From positions 8,122,001 to 8,186,000 of the forward strand of contig NZ_CP109031.1 of assembly GCF_036226925.1 (NCBI RefSeq): DNA of 64,000 nt, read 5' to 3'. The DNA comes from Streptomyces sp. NBC_00659. GTDB lineage: Bacteria; Actinomycetota; Actinomycetes; Streptomycetales; Streptomycetaceae. The notes below the pieces were generated by a model that had not been told where the DNA came from, ran no database searches, and worked only from the letters and a program-made list of their open reading frames with translations. Of the stretch, positions 28,668 through 36,696 are shown one piece after another (positions within the stretch are counted from its first letter, which is position 1; every line of letters begins with the position of its first letter). Made by a program: the position numbers and the translations under genes.

Positions 28668-28730
28668 GACGCCGGGCGCCGGATGCCGGATGTCGGGAGC
28701 CGGATGCCGTACGCCGGAAGCCGGTGCGCC
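28668..28730. repeat. Three degenerate 21-bp tandem repeats
   Basis: Units beginning GACGCCGGGCGCCGGATGCC, GATGTCGGGAGCCGGATGCC and TACGCCGGAAGCCGGTGCGC follow each other every 21 bases. Translated they give a repeating RMPxxGS pattern, but no start or family supports a gene. Confidence 0.7.
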
Positions 28731-29066
28731 AAGTGCCGGACGCCAGGCGCAGGGTGCGCCCGGTCCGCATCGGGCGCCGCCCGGACTCACTTCTGACGGT
28801 GTGCCACCTCGGCTGCCCCGGTGCGCGGGATCCTCCCGTCCGGGCCCGCCGCCGTATGCCCAGTCCCCGCTTGGCCTCTCTTGCCCCCGGGGTGGATCTC
28901 CTCCGCGCGGGTGCCGGTGCCCCCGGCCTTCGGTCCGCCGCTGGTCCCTGGCGCCCCGAGCCGGTGTCCAGCTCGCGAGATTGCACACAATCGGTCGTGT
29001 CTATTCGAGCGAGATGGGGCTATGGTGCCTGCATAGAGGCAACGAGGCCTCGATCGGCAGCCAAAG

Positions 29067-29076
29067 TTGTGTACAA
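29067..29076. promoter_or_regulatory. TTGTGTACAA, FCD-GntR-type operator candidate
   Basis: The imperfect palindrome TTGT-GT-ACAA resembles sites bound by FadR/FCD-type GntR regulators (TNGTnnnACNA class). It is 51 bases upstream of the CaiB start, and an FCD-GntR gene lies 2.5 kb downstream. Confidence 0.4.
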
Positions 29077-29127
29077 GTCGGCGACGGTTGCTCGATGTGC
29101 GTGATGTGGGCGAGAGGTGGACATCCC

Positions 29128-30360
29128 ATGGCTGACGACCAGCAGAGCGACCGCCGGCAGGCGGCTGCCCAAGGGCCATTGGCGGGGGTACGGGTCGTCG
29201 AGACGGGCTCGCTCATCGCGGGGCCGTTCTGCGGACAGCTGCTCGGCGACTTCGGGGCCGAAGTGATCAAGGCGGAGGATCCCGGCAACGGCGACCCGAT
29301 GCGCCAGTGGGGGAGCAACCTCCCGCAGGGCCTCTCCCTGACCTGGCCGATCATCGCCCGCAACAAGAAGTCGATCACCTGCGACCTCCGCAGGCCCGAA
29401 GGGCAGCAGTTGCTGCGGGACCTGCTCGCGACGGCCGACGTGTTCATCGAGAACTTCCGGCCGGGCACCCTGGAGCGATGGGGACTCGGACCCGCGGAAC
29501 TCGCCGAGCTCAACCCCCGGCTCGTGGTCACCCGGGTCACCGGCTACGGCCAGGACGGGCCCTACTCCCGGCGCGCCGGATTCGGTTCCATCGGCGAGGC
29601 GATGGGCGGCCTGCGCCACATCACCGGGGAGCCCGACCGCGCACCCAGCCGCACCGGCATCTCGATCGGCGACTCGCTCGCCGGCACGTTCGCCGCGCTC
29701 GGCACCGTGATGGCCCTGTTCTCCCGTGAGCACACCGGGCGGGGCCAGGTCGTCGACTCCGCGATCTACGAGGCCGTACTGGCGATGATGGAGTCGATCC
29801 TTCCGGAATGGGAGATCGGCGGATCGCGGCGCGAGCGCACCGGGTCGGTGCTGCCGGGCGTCTCGCCCAGCAACGTGTATCCGACCCGCGACGGCTCGGC
29901 CGTCCTCATCGCCGCCAACAGGGACACGGTCTTCAACCGGCTGGCCGAGCTGATGGGCAAGCCGGAGTGGGGGACCGACGAGCGGTTCGGGACGCACGCC
30001 GCCCGCGGTGAGCACCAGGCCGAGCTCGACAAGCTGGTGGCCGAGTGGACCCAGGGGCAGGACTCCGAAGCGTTGCTCGACCTGCTGCACGAGAGCGGGG
30101 TGCCGGCCGGACTGACCTACACCGCCCAGGACATGTTCGCCGACCCGCACTTCGAGGCCAGGAAGACGATCGTCCGGCTGATGCACGACAAGCTGGGCTC
30201 GTTCCCGATGCAGAACGTCGCCCCCAGGCTGTCCGGGACGCCCGGCTCGGTGCAGACGCTCGGGCCGGAACTGGGACAGCACAACGACGAGGTGTACGGC
30301 GGAATCCTCGGCCTCGACATCGCGGCCCGTGCCCTCCTGCGCGACCAGGGCGTCATCTAG
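29128..30360 (+). CDS. CaiB/BaiF family CoA transferase
   Basis: A 410-residue class III CoA transferase that moves CoA between carboxylic acids. Family features are GVRVVETGSLIAGPFCGQLL at the N-terminus, ENFRPGTLERWGLG (about 110) and TGISIGDSLAG (about 175), the last carrying the catalytic aspartate. The ATG at 29128 has AGAGGTGG about 9 bases upstream. The stop codon TAG is formed by the CTAG target of an inserted MITE. With the HMG-CoA-lyase-like gene downstream it may activate and split an hydroxyacyl acid. The substrate is unknown. Confidence 0.92.
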   Translation: MADDQQSDRRQAAAQGPLAGVRVVETGSLIAGPFCGQLLGDFGAEVIKAEDPGNGDPMRQWGSNLPQGLSLTWPIIARNKKSITCDLRRPEGQQLLRDLLATADVFIENFRPGTLERWGLGPAELAELNPRLVVTRVTGYGQDGPYSRRAGFGSIGEAMGGLRHITGEPDRAPSRTGISIGDSLAGTFAALGTVMALFSREHTGRGQVVDSAIYEAVLAMMESILPEWEIGGSRRERTGSVLPGVSPSNVYPTRDGSAVLIAANRDTVFNRLAELMGKPEWGTDERFGTHAARGEHQAELDKLVAEWTQGQDSEALLDLLHESGVPAGLTYTAQDMFADPHFEARKTIVRLMHDKLGSFPMQNVAPRLSGTPGSVQTLGPELGQHNDEVYGGILGLDIAARALLRDQGVI

Positions 30361-30594
30361 TGCCGCGACAGGCAACGTTCGCCCCGTCGCGACTCCCGGC
30401 ACGCTCCCCCAAGCTCTTCGAGCAGGGGGCACCCCCACTCGCCGCACCGGCCGAAAGCCCAAGTACATCCAGTACGAGGACTTCCGGCCGGCACACCGAG
30501 AGCACGCTCCCCCAAGCTCTCGGCTTCGCTCGAGCAGGGGGGACCCCCATGGCGCCGCTCCTTGACGGGCAAACATTGCCTGCCGCGGCACTAG
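30357..30594. mobile_element. MITE with 26-bp terminal inverted repeats, CTAG target duplication
   Basis: TAGTGCCGCGACAGGCAACG at the left end and the inverse of TAGTGCCGCGGCAGGCAATG at the right end form terminal inverted repeats of about 26 bases with about four mismatches. The element is about 238 bases and is flanked by CTAG on both sides. It encodes no transposase. The interior contains GCTCCCCCAAGCTCT twice and inverted segments around AAGTACATCCAGTACGAGGA, a composition seen in intergenic repeats of many Streptomyces. Four-base CTAG-type targets are typical of IS701- and some IS5-like transposases, which may have mobilised it in trans. Confidence 0.8.
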
Positions 30595-30636
30595 CGGTTC
30601 GGCCGCAGTTCCCGGGCAACGAAGAGGAGACACCCC

Positions 30637-31530
30637 GTGAGCGTCAGAATCTGTGAAGTGGGTCCGCGTGACGGACTCCAGAACGAACCCGAACACCTGA
30701 GCCCGCGACAGCGCGCGGACTTCGTCGACCGGCTGTCCGCCACCGGCGTCGACCGCATCGAGATCGCCAGCTTCGTCAACCCCGCCCGCGTGCCGCAGAT
30801 GGCCGGGGCGGAAGAGGTCTGCGCCGCGGTGGAACCCGTCGACGGCGTCGGTCTCGCGGCGCTGGTACTCAACAAGCGCGGGTACACGCGACTGGCGGAG
30901 ACCCGGTGCGTAGAGGCGCGTATGGCCTTCTGCGTCACCGAGACCTTCAACGAGCGCAACCAGGGCCGCAGTGTCGAGCAGTCGATCGCGGAGGCGGCCG
31001 ACATCGTCGCGGCGGCCCACGCGGACGGCCGCAGGGCCGGCGTCACGCTGGCCGCGTCGTTCGGCTGCCCGTTCGAGGGAGCCGTCGATCCCGGCCGGGT
31101 GCTGGCCATCGCCGAGCGGGTCGCCGCCACCGGCGCCGACGAGCTCGTCTTCGCCGACACCATCGGCGTCGGGGTTCCCCGGCAGGTGACCCGGCTGCTC
31201 ACCGGCGCGGCAGGGCTCGGCATCCCGCTCGGCCTGCATCTGCACAACACGCGCAACACCGGATACGCCAACGCCTACGCGGGCATGGAGGCCGGCGTGT
31301 CGGTCCTGGACAGTTCCGTCGCGGGCATCGGCGGCTGCCCCTTCGCGCCGAAGGCGACCGGTAACATCGCCACCGAGGACCTCGTCTACCTGCTCGAAGG
31401 GCAGGGCGTGGACACCGGCATCGATCTCGACGCGCTGTTGTCCACCGCAGCGTGGATCACGGAGGTCCTCGGCAGGCCGCTGCCGGGACAGCTGCTGCGT
31501 GCCGGACGGTTCCCCGCGCCCGCGCGATGA
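30637..31530 (+). CDS. Hydroxymethylglutaryl-CoA lyase-like protein
   Basis: A 297-residue TIM-barrel lyase of the HMGL-like family that splits HMG-CoA, or a related 3-hydroxy-3-methyl acyl-CoA, into acetyl-CoA and a ketoacid. Visible active-site motifs are EVGPRDGLQNE (about 7-17), ASFVNPARVPQM, the metal-binding HLHNTRNTGYANA (about 205) and the cysteine loop GGCPFAPKATGN (about 232-243). The GTG at 30637 has GAGGAGA 7 bases upstream. It follows the CaiB gene, separated by the MITE, so the pair was probably contiguous before insertion. Confidence 0.92.
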   Translation: MSVRICEVGPRDGLQNEPEHLSPRQRADFVDRLSATGVDRIEIASFVNPARVPQMAGAEEVCAAVEPVDGVGLAALVLNKRGYTRLAETRCVEARMAFCVTETFNERNQGRSVEQSIAEAADIVAAAHADGRRAGVTLAASFGCPFEGAVDPGRVLAIAERVAATGADELVFADTIGVGVPRQVTRLLTGAAGLGIPLGLHLHNTRNTGYANAYAGMEAGVSVLDSSVAGIGGCPFAPKATGNIATEDLVYLLEGQGVDTGIDLDALLSTAAWITEVLGRPLPGQLLRAGRFPAPAR

Positions 31531-31601
31531 CCCTGCGGGACGGTCGGGCGGCGGTGCCCGGTCGCGCCCTGGTTCATGGCGCCGTACCAGGAGCGGAAAC
31601 G

Positions 31602-32252
31602 ATGACGAAGCCGTCGGTGAGGGTCTACGAGGACCTGCGCAGGAGCATCCTGACCGGATCCCACCCGTCCGGCGCGTGGCTGCGTGAGGAGAACATCGCG
31701 ACCACCTACGAGGTGAGCCGCACTCCCGTACGCGAGGCGCTGCGCCGGCTGGAGGCCGACGGGCTCATCACGCTGCACCCCAACCGCGGCGCGCAGGTCA
31801 CCGGATTCGACGCCGCCGATCTCGACGACGTCTTCAGCCTGCGGGCGCTGCTGGAGGGCTACGCCGCGCGACGTGCGGCGGAACGCGACGCCTCGGAGGC
31901 CGAGCGCGAGGAACTGCGCGCGCTGTGCGACGCCATGGACGAGGCGGCGCGCGTCGGGGGCGACGACGCCGACGACCGCATCACCGAACTCAACATGCGC
32001 TTCCATCGCACGCTGCACCGGGCGGCCGGCAACGCGCTGCTGCCCGGGATCCTGTCCGGGGTCATCGAGATCTCCCTCGTGCGGCACACGTTCCACAACT
32101 ACTCCCCGGAGGAGATGGAGCGCAGTCTGCGCCAGCACCGTGAGCTGGTCGACGCGCTCACCGCCCGGGACGGGATGTGGGCGCAGTCGGTCATGACGGC
32201 GCACGTGCTGTCCGCGCGGGCGTCCCTGAGCCGGCACAAGGACGGCCGGTAG
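31602..32252 (+). CDS. GntR-family regulator (FadR/FCD type)
   Basis: A 216-residue GntR regulator with a winged helix-turn-helix (EENIATTYEVSRTPVREALR, about residues 29-48) and an all-helical FCD domain (about 80-205) that binds carboxylic acids, often with a metal held by histidines (NMRFHRTLHRAA fits). It lies downstream of the CaiB-lyase pair and probably controls it; the TTGTGTACAA site at 29067 is a candidate operator. The ATG at 31602 has AGGAGCGG upstream; an ATG at 31575 is an alternative. Confidence 0.9.
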   Translation: MTKPSVRVYEDLRRSILTGSHPSGAWLREENIATTYEVSRTPVREALRRLEADGLITLHPNRGAQVTGFDAADLDDVFSLRALLEGYAARRAAERDASEAEREELRALCDAMDEAARVGGDDADDRITELNMRFHRTLHRAAGNALLPGILSGVIEISLVRHTFHNYSPEEMERSLRQHRELVDALTARDGMWAQSVMTAHVLSARASLSRHKDGR

Positions 32253-32621
32253 TCCGAGGAGCGACCGGGAACGCGTGTCGTTCCCCGGGCCGGCGGGGCG
32301 CGCGGCAGTGCCACCCGCCGGGCGCGACCGCCCGACGGTGAGCGACGGGCCCGATGCGCCTCGGGAGAGTGCCGGGGCCTGCTCCGGCGTACCGCCCCAA
32401 GATGCCCCCAGGGGTGCCGGGGCCTGCTTCGGCATGCCGTCCGACGGGGGAGTCGAGGGCCCGGTCCCACGCGCTGTCCGCAGCCGTGCCGATGGCCCGT
32501 ACGGGCCGTGGACCAGCGGATTCATCCGCCATGGCCCACTCGGGACGAAGCCGTGAGGCGCCTTCCGCAGCAGTAGTGATTCAGGTCTGTACGAACCGGA
32601 GGGCGCTGTGTTTACATGCCT
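32253..32621. other. Intergenic region with two hairpin-forming direct repeats
   Basis: No gene seen. GTGCCGGGGCCTGCTCCGGC (32369-32388) and a near-identical copy (32414-32433) are spaced 45 bases apart; each can fold GCCGG/CCGGC and may act in termination after the GntR gene. Confidence 0.55.
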
Positions 32622-32640
32622 GTACCGACCGGACGGTACA
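32621..32640. promoter_or_regulatory. 20-bp palindrome TGTACCG-N6-CGGTACA (site 1)
   Basis: Perfect 7-bp arms with a 6-base spacer, 27 bases before the CaiB/racemase start. The same arms occur at 38117 and a degenerate form at 35517. The geometry suits a TetR-family dimer. Confidence 0.65.
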
Positions 32641-32666
32641 ACGAGGTGCGACGACTGGAGGTGGTC

Positions 32667-33875
32667 ATGAGCGGGCCTCTCGACGGGGTTCGGGTGGTGG
32701 AGATCGCCGGGGTCGGCCCCGCTCCGTTCGCCGCGATGCTGCTGGCGGACATGGGCGCCGAGGTGATCCGGGTCGACCGGGTGGACGCCATTGAGCAGTC
32801 GCCCGGGATGGACGACCCCCGGTTCCGCATCCCCGAGCGCAGCCGCCTCTCCGTGGCCGTGGACCTGAAGTCCCCCGAGGGTGCGGAGATCGTGCTCCGC
32901 CTCGCCGGGACCGCCGACGCGATGGTCGAGGGCTTCCGTCCGGGCGTCGCCGAACGGCTCGGCATCGGGCCGGACGAGTGCCGGGCCCGCAACCCGCGCC
33001 TGGTGTACGGGCGGATGACCGGCTGGGGGCAGCAGGGCCCGCTCTCGGGCCGTGCCGGCCACGACATCAACTTCATCTCGGTCGCGGGAGCGCTGCACCC
33101 CGTCGGTCTCGCCGGGCAGCCGCCCGTACCGCCGGTGAACCTGGTCGGCGAGGGCGGCGGCGGGATGCTGCTGGCCTACGGGATCGTCTGCGCGCTGCTG
33201 GAGGCCCGCCTGTCGGGCGCCGGGCAGGTCGTGGACGCGGGCATCGTCGACGGAGCGGCCGTGCTGCTGTCGACGATGCTCGGGATGCGGGCCGCCGGCA
33301 CCTGGAACACGGAACGCGGCACCAACACGCTCGACTCGGGTGCTCCCTTCTACGGCACCTACCGCTGTGCCGACGGGGAGTACGTGGCCGTCGGAGCCGC
33401 CGAGCGGCACTTCTTCGACCGCCTCCTCGAGACGCTCGGCGTCGCCGACGACCCGAGGGCGGCCGGAAACCGGCTGGACCCCGGGCGCTGGGATGCGATG
33501 AAGGAGTGCATCGCCGAGGCGTTCGCCGCCAGGTCACGTGCCGAATGGATGGCGGTGTTCGACGATGTGGACGCCTGCGTCACCCCGGTCCTCTCGCTCG
33601 ACGAGGTCGCCGGCCACCCGCACAACCGTGCGCGCGGCACGTTCCTGGACATCGAGGGGGTGGTGCATCCCGCCGCTGCCCCCCGCTTCAGCCGCACCCG
33701 GACCGCGGCACCGCGTCCCCCCGCCGCACCGGGCCGGGACTCCGCCGACGTGCTGCGCGCGGCGGGCTACACCCACCAGCAGATCACCGGATTCGTCGAG
33801 AGGCGCGTGGTCGTGTGCCAGGACCGCACCGCCGGCCCGGTCATCGACCGCACAGGAGGAAGAACGCCATGCTGA
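32667..33875 (+). CDS. Alpha-methylacyl-CoA racemase-like CaiB family protein
   Basis: A 402-residue class III CoA transferase-fold protein closest in pattern to alpha-methylacyl-CoA racemases (GVGPAPFAAMLLADMGAEVI, then AGHDINFISVAGAL containing the catalytic histidine, about residue 130). Where racemases have an aspartate in the NLVxDxGGG segment, this protein has NLVGEGGGG, a glutamate. Racemases invert 2-methylacyl-CoA stereochemistry for beta-oxidation. ATG at 32667 with GGAGGT 4 bases upstream. A palindromic operator precedes it, and it overlaps the acyl-CoA synthetase gene by 7 bases. Confidence 0.9.
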   Translation: MSGPLDGVRVVEIAGVGPAPFAAMLLADMGAEVIRVDRVDAIEQSPGMDDPRFRIPERSRLSVAVDLKSPEGAEIVLRLAGTADAMVEGFRPGVAERLGIGPDECRARNPRLVYGRMTGWGQQGPLSGRAGHDINFISVAGALHPVGLAGQPPVPPVNLVGEGGGGMLLAYGIVCALLEARLSGAGQVVDAGIVDGAAVLLSTMLGMRAAGTWNTERGTNTLDSGAPFYGTYRCADGEYVAVGAAERHFFDRLLETLGVADDPRAAGNRLDPGRWDAMKECIAEAFAARSRAEWMAVFDDVDACVTPVLSLDEVAGHPHNRARGTFLDIEGVVHPAAAPRFSRTRTAAPRPPAAPGRDSADVLRAAGYTHQQITGFVERRVVVCQDRTAGPVIDRTGGRTPC

Positions 33876-35407
33876 TCAGTGACGTGCTGCGTCGCAACGC
33901 GATGCGGACACCGGACAAGAACGCGCTCGTCATGGCGGACGGTTCGGGCTCCCGCACCTATGCCGAGCTGTACGAGCGGGCGATGCGCCTCGCGAACGCG
34001 CTCCTCGGCATCGCCTCGCGGGGCGACCGGATCGCGATCCTGTCCGAGAACAACCCCGAGTACGTCGAGGCCTACTACGGCGTTCCCGCCGTGGGCATGA
34101 CGCTGACCATGCTCAACTACCGTCTGCACCCGAAGGAATGGGTGTGGATCCTCAACAACTCCGGTGCCCGGGTCGTCCTGGTCGAGCAGCGCTACCTGGA
34201 GGCGCTCGAAGAGCACCGCGGTGATCTGGAGACGGTCGAGCACTTCATCGTGATCGGCGAGTCCCGGCCGGACGCGCGCAGTTACGAGGACCTCGTCGCC
34301 GAGGGGCGGCCGACCGAACCCGAGGTGCGGGTCGGCGACGACGAGGTCGCCTGGCTGCTCTACACCAGCGGCACCACCGGATTCCCCAAGGGGGCCCAGC
34401 TCACCCACCGCAACATCAACACCGCGCTGATCCAGTCGGTGCTCGCCTACGAGCCCACGCCGGACACCAGCTATCTGAACGCGATGCCGCTGTGCCACGT
34501 CGCCGGCTACCTCACGCCGATGCACCAGTTCAACGGCGGCTCCGTGCTGATGATGTCCGGATGGGACCCGGAGCAGTGGATGCGGCTCGTCCAGGAGCAC
34601 CGGGTCACCAGTGGCGGCTTCGCCCCGACGATGATGTCGATGCTGCTCGCCCACCCCAAGATCGACGAGTACGACCTCAGCAGTCTGGAGTGGATGGGCT
34701 ACGGCGCCTCCAAGATCCCCGTCGACGTGCTGCGGCGGACGATCGAGCGGTTCGGCCCGATCGTGTACGCGGGTATGGGCATGACCGAGCTGGCCGGGAA
34801 CATGCTGACCCTCGACAAGGCGGCCCACATCCGGGCCGCCAACGGCGAGGAGCACCTGCTCGACGCGGTCGGCAAGCCGATGGCCCTGGTGGACGTGCGC
34901 GTCGTGCGGCCCGACGGCGAGGACTGCGAGGTCGGCGAGGTGGGCGAGATCGTCGTCCAGGGCGACCAGGTCACCATCGGGTACCACGGCAGTCCCAAGG
35001 CGACCGAGGAAGCCTGGGCCGGCGGCTGGTTCCACACCGGCGACCTCGCCCGCAAGGACGAGGAGGGCTTCCTCTACATCGTCGACCGGGCCAAGGACAT
35101 GATCATCTCCGGTGGCGAGAACGTCTACTCCAGCGAGGTCGAGAACGCCCTCTACGAGCACCCGGCGGTCGCCGAGGCCGCGGTCATCGGCCTTCCGGAC
35201 CCGGTCTGGGGCGAGAAGGTGGCCGCCGTCGTGGTCCGCAGGGAGGGCCAGGAGGTCTCGGAGGACGACATCGTGGCGCAGTGCCGTAGCCGGCTCGCCT
35301 CGTACAAGCAGCCGCGCGCGGTGTTCTTCGCGGACAACCTGCCGAAGACGGTCAGCGGCAAGATCCGCAAGAACGACCTGCGGGACCGGTTCGCCACCGG
35401 GGAGTGA
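33869..35407 (+). CDS. Fatty acyl/aryl-CoA synthetase (AMP-forming)
   Basis: A 512-residue adenylate-forming ligase that activates a carboxylic acid with ATP and CoA. The P-loop YTSGTTGFPKG (about residues 167-177), the GMTEL segment (about 305), TGDLARKDEEGFLYI (about 390) and the catalytic lysine in TVSGKIRK (about 496) are all present. It is the entry enzyme of the degradative set that follows. The overlap with the racemase gene and AGGAGGA before the ATG at 33869 indicate coupled translation. Chain-length preference cannot be read from sequence. Confidence 0.94.
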   Translation: MLISDVLRRNAMRTPDKNALVMADGSGSRTYAELYERAMRLANALLGIASRGDRIAILSENNPEYVEAYYGVPAVGMTLTMLNYRLHPKEWVWILNNSGARVVLVEQRYLEALEEHRGDLETVEHFIVIGESRPDARSYEDLVAEGRPTEPEVRVGDDEVAWLLYTSGTTGFPKGAQLTHRNINTALIQSVLAYEPTPDTSYLNAMPLCHVAGYLTPMHQFNGGSVLMMSGWDPEQWMRLVQEHRVTSGGFAPTMMSMLLAHPKIDEYDLSSLEWMGYGASKIPVDVLRRTIERFGPIVYAGMGMTELAGNMLTLDKAAHIRAANGEEHLLDAVGKPMALVDVRVVRPDGEDCEVGEVGEIVVQGDQVTIGYHGSPKATEEAWAGGWFHTGDLARKDEEGFLYIVDRAKDMIISGGENVYSSEVENALYEHPAVAEAAVIGLPDPVWGEKVAAVVVRREGQEVSEDDIVAQCRSRLASYKQPRAVFFADNLPKTVSGKIRKNDLRDRFATGE

Positions 35408-35456
35408 CTTCCGTGGCGGGGAGCCACTCCACAGGGGTGATCCCCGCTCCGGGAAC

Positions 35457-35481
35457 GGCCCGAGGGCACGGTCCTCGGGCC
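35457..35481 (+). terminator. Hairpin after the acyl-CoA synthetase gene
   Basis: Perfect 9-bp stem GGCCCGAGG/CCTCGGGCC (35457-35465/35473-35481) with a 7-base loop and no U-tract. It probably attenuates or ends the upstream operon before the lactonase gene. Confidence 0.6.
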
Positions 35482-35516
35482 GGACGGCCAGACCAGCAAC
35501 GCGTTCACCAGGAGCT

Positions 35517-35534
35517 GTACCGAAAGGACGGTTG
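35517..35534. promoter_or_regulatory. Degenerate GTACCG-N6-CGGT site (site 3)
   Basis: GTACCG-AAAGGA-CGGTTG keeps one full arm, four of six bases of the other arm, and the 6-base spacer of the palindromes at 32621 and 38117. It overlaps the ribosome-binding region of the first lactonase gene. Confidence 0.4.
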
Positions 35535-35537
35535 GCC

Positions 35538-36635
35538 ATGGAAAGAACCGAAGAGTCCGCGGTGCCCGGCCAGGACATACGCCCGCCGCGGCGGGCCCTC
35601 TCGCGCCGGTCGCTGATCGGACGGATGACGGCGGTGACCGCGGGTGCCTCGGGCGCCGCGGTGCTCGGCCCGGCGGGTGTGGCGGCGGCCGCCGGCCCGG
35701 CCCGGCGCCGGAAGCCGAAGGTGACCGTCCTCGCGACCGGGCTGAGGTTCCCCGAGGGGCCCGTCGCGCTCCCGAACGGTGACGTACTCGTCGTCGAGGT
35801 ACTGCGCGGGACGCTGACCCGGGTCACCCCGGACGGCACCACCTCGGTGGTGGCCGAGCTGGGCGGCGGCCCCAACGGCGCGGCCCTGGGCCCCGACGGC
35901 CGGGTCTACGTCACCAACAACGGTGGCCTGAACGGCTTCGAGGTCGGTGGGTTCACCTTCGCCGGCGGCACACCCGCCGGTTACGTCACCGGCAGCATCC
36001 AGGTGGTCGACCTCGCCGACGGGTCGGTGCGGACGCTCTACACCGAGGCCGACGGGCAGCGGCTGCGCGGCCCGAACGACCTGGTCTTCGACGCCCACGG
36101 CGGCTTCTACTTCACCGACTACGGCAAGACCGGCACGACCACCGTCGACCGGGGGCGGCTCTTCTACGCCACCGCCGACGGCACGTCGATCCGCAAGGTG
36201 GCCGACGGGATGGACGGCCCCAACGGCATCGGGCTCTCGCCGGACGGCAAGCGGCTCTACGTCTCCGAGACGTACACCGCGCGGGTCTGGTGGTGGGAGG
36301 TCACGGCCCCCGGAGTCATCAGGGGCGGGCTGTCGCTGGCCGGTTCCGGCGGCGGCAACTTCCTGTACACGGCGCCGGACTACACGAACTTCGACTCGCT
36401 CGGCGTCGAGGCCGGGGGGAACGTCTGCGTGGCGTCGATGATCCACGCGGGCATCTCCGTGGTGAGCCCGAAGGGCCACCTCGTGGAATTCGTCGACATC
36501 AATGTCGGCGACGATCCCGGAATCACCAATATCTGCTGGGGAGGAAAGCACCTGAGCACCGCGTTCATCACCGCATCCAGCACCGGAAAACTACTGAAGG
36601 TGGGATGGCCGCGGCCGGGCCTGGCACTGCGCTGA
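35538..36635 (+). CDS. Tat-exported SMP-30/gluconolactonase-like hydrolase
   Basis: A 365-residue six-bladed beta-propeller of the SMP-30/gluconolactonase type, a family of metal-dependent lactonases. A twin-arginine signal is present: S-R-R-S-L-I at residues 22-27, then a hydrophobic stretch ending about 52 near AAAAGPA. Propeller landmarks are FPEGPVALPNGD (about 73; metal-ligand glutamate), VTNNGG (about 126), GPNDLVFDAHGGFYFTDYG (about 177) and GIGLSPDGKRLYVSET (about 230). It would act outside the membrane. The following gene is a close paralogue without a signal. ATG 35538 follows AAAGGACGG. Confidence 0.92.
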   Translation: MERTEESAVPGQDIRPPRRALSRRSLIGRMTAVTAGASGAAVLGPAGVAAAAGPARRRKPKVTVLATGLRFPEGPVALPNGDVLVVEVLRGTLTRVTPDGTTSVVAELGGGPNGAALGPDGRVYVTNNGGLNGFEVGGFTFAGGTPAGYVTGSIQVVDLADGSVRTLYTEADGQRLRGPNDLVFDAHGGFYFTDYGKTGTTTVDRGRLFYATADGTSIRKVADGMDGPNGIGLSPDGKRLYVSETYTARVWWWEVTAPGVIRGGLSLAGSGGGNFLYTAPDYTNFDSLGVEAGGNVCVASMIHAGISVVSPKGHLVEFVDINVGDDPGITNICWGGKHLSTAFITASSTGKLLKVGWPRPGLALR

Positions 36636-36696
36636 AGGCCCGACGGAAAAAAGAGACGACATCTGCCGGACAGAACATCCCGCGAAAGGAAAGCAC

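Larger units (their letters stand above)
28511..29127. other. Intergenic region before the catabolic cluster
   Basis: 617 bases without a supported gene. It contains a degenerate 21-base tandem repeat (28668-28730) and, closer to the CaiB gene, the inverted repeat TTGTGTACAA (29067-29076). AT-richer sequence at 28985-29075 probably carries the promoter. Confidence 0.55.

Noticed and set aside
28600..28800. Short repetitive protein with RMPxxGS units
   Set aside because: No start with ribosome site, degenerate repeats and no family; treated as a non-coding tandem repeat.
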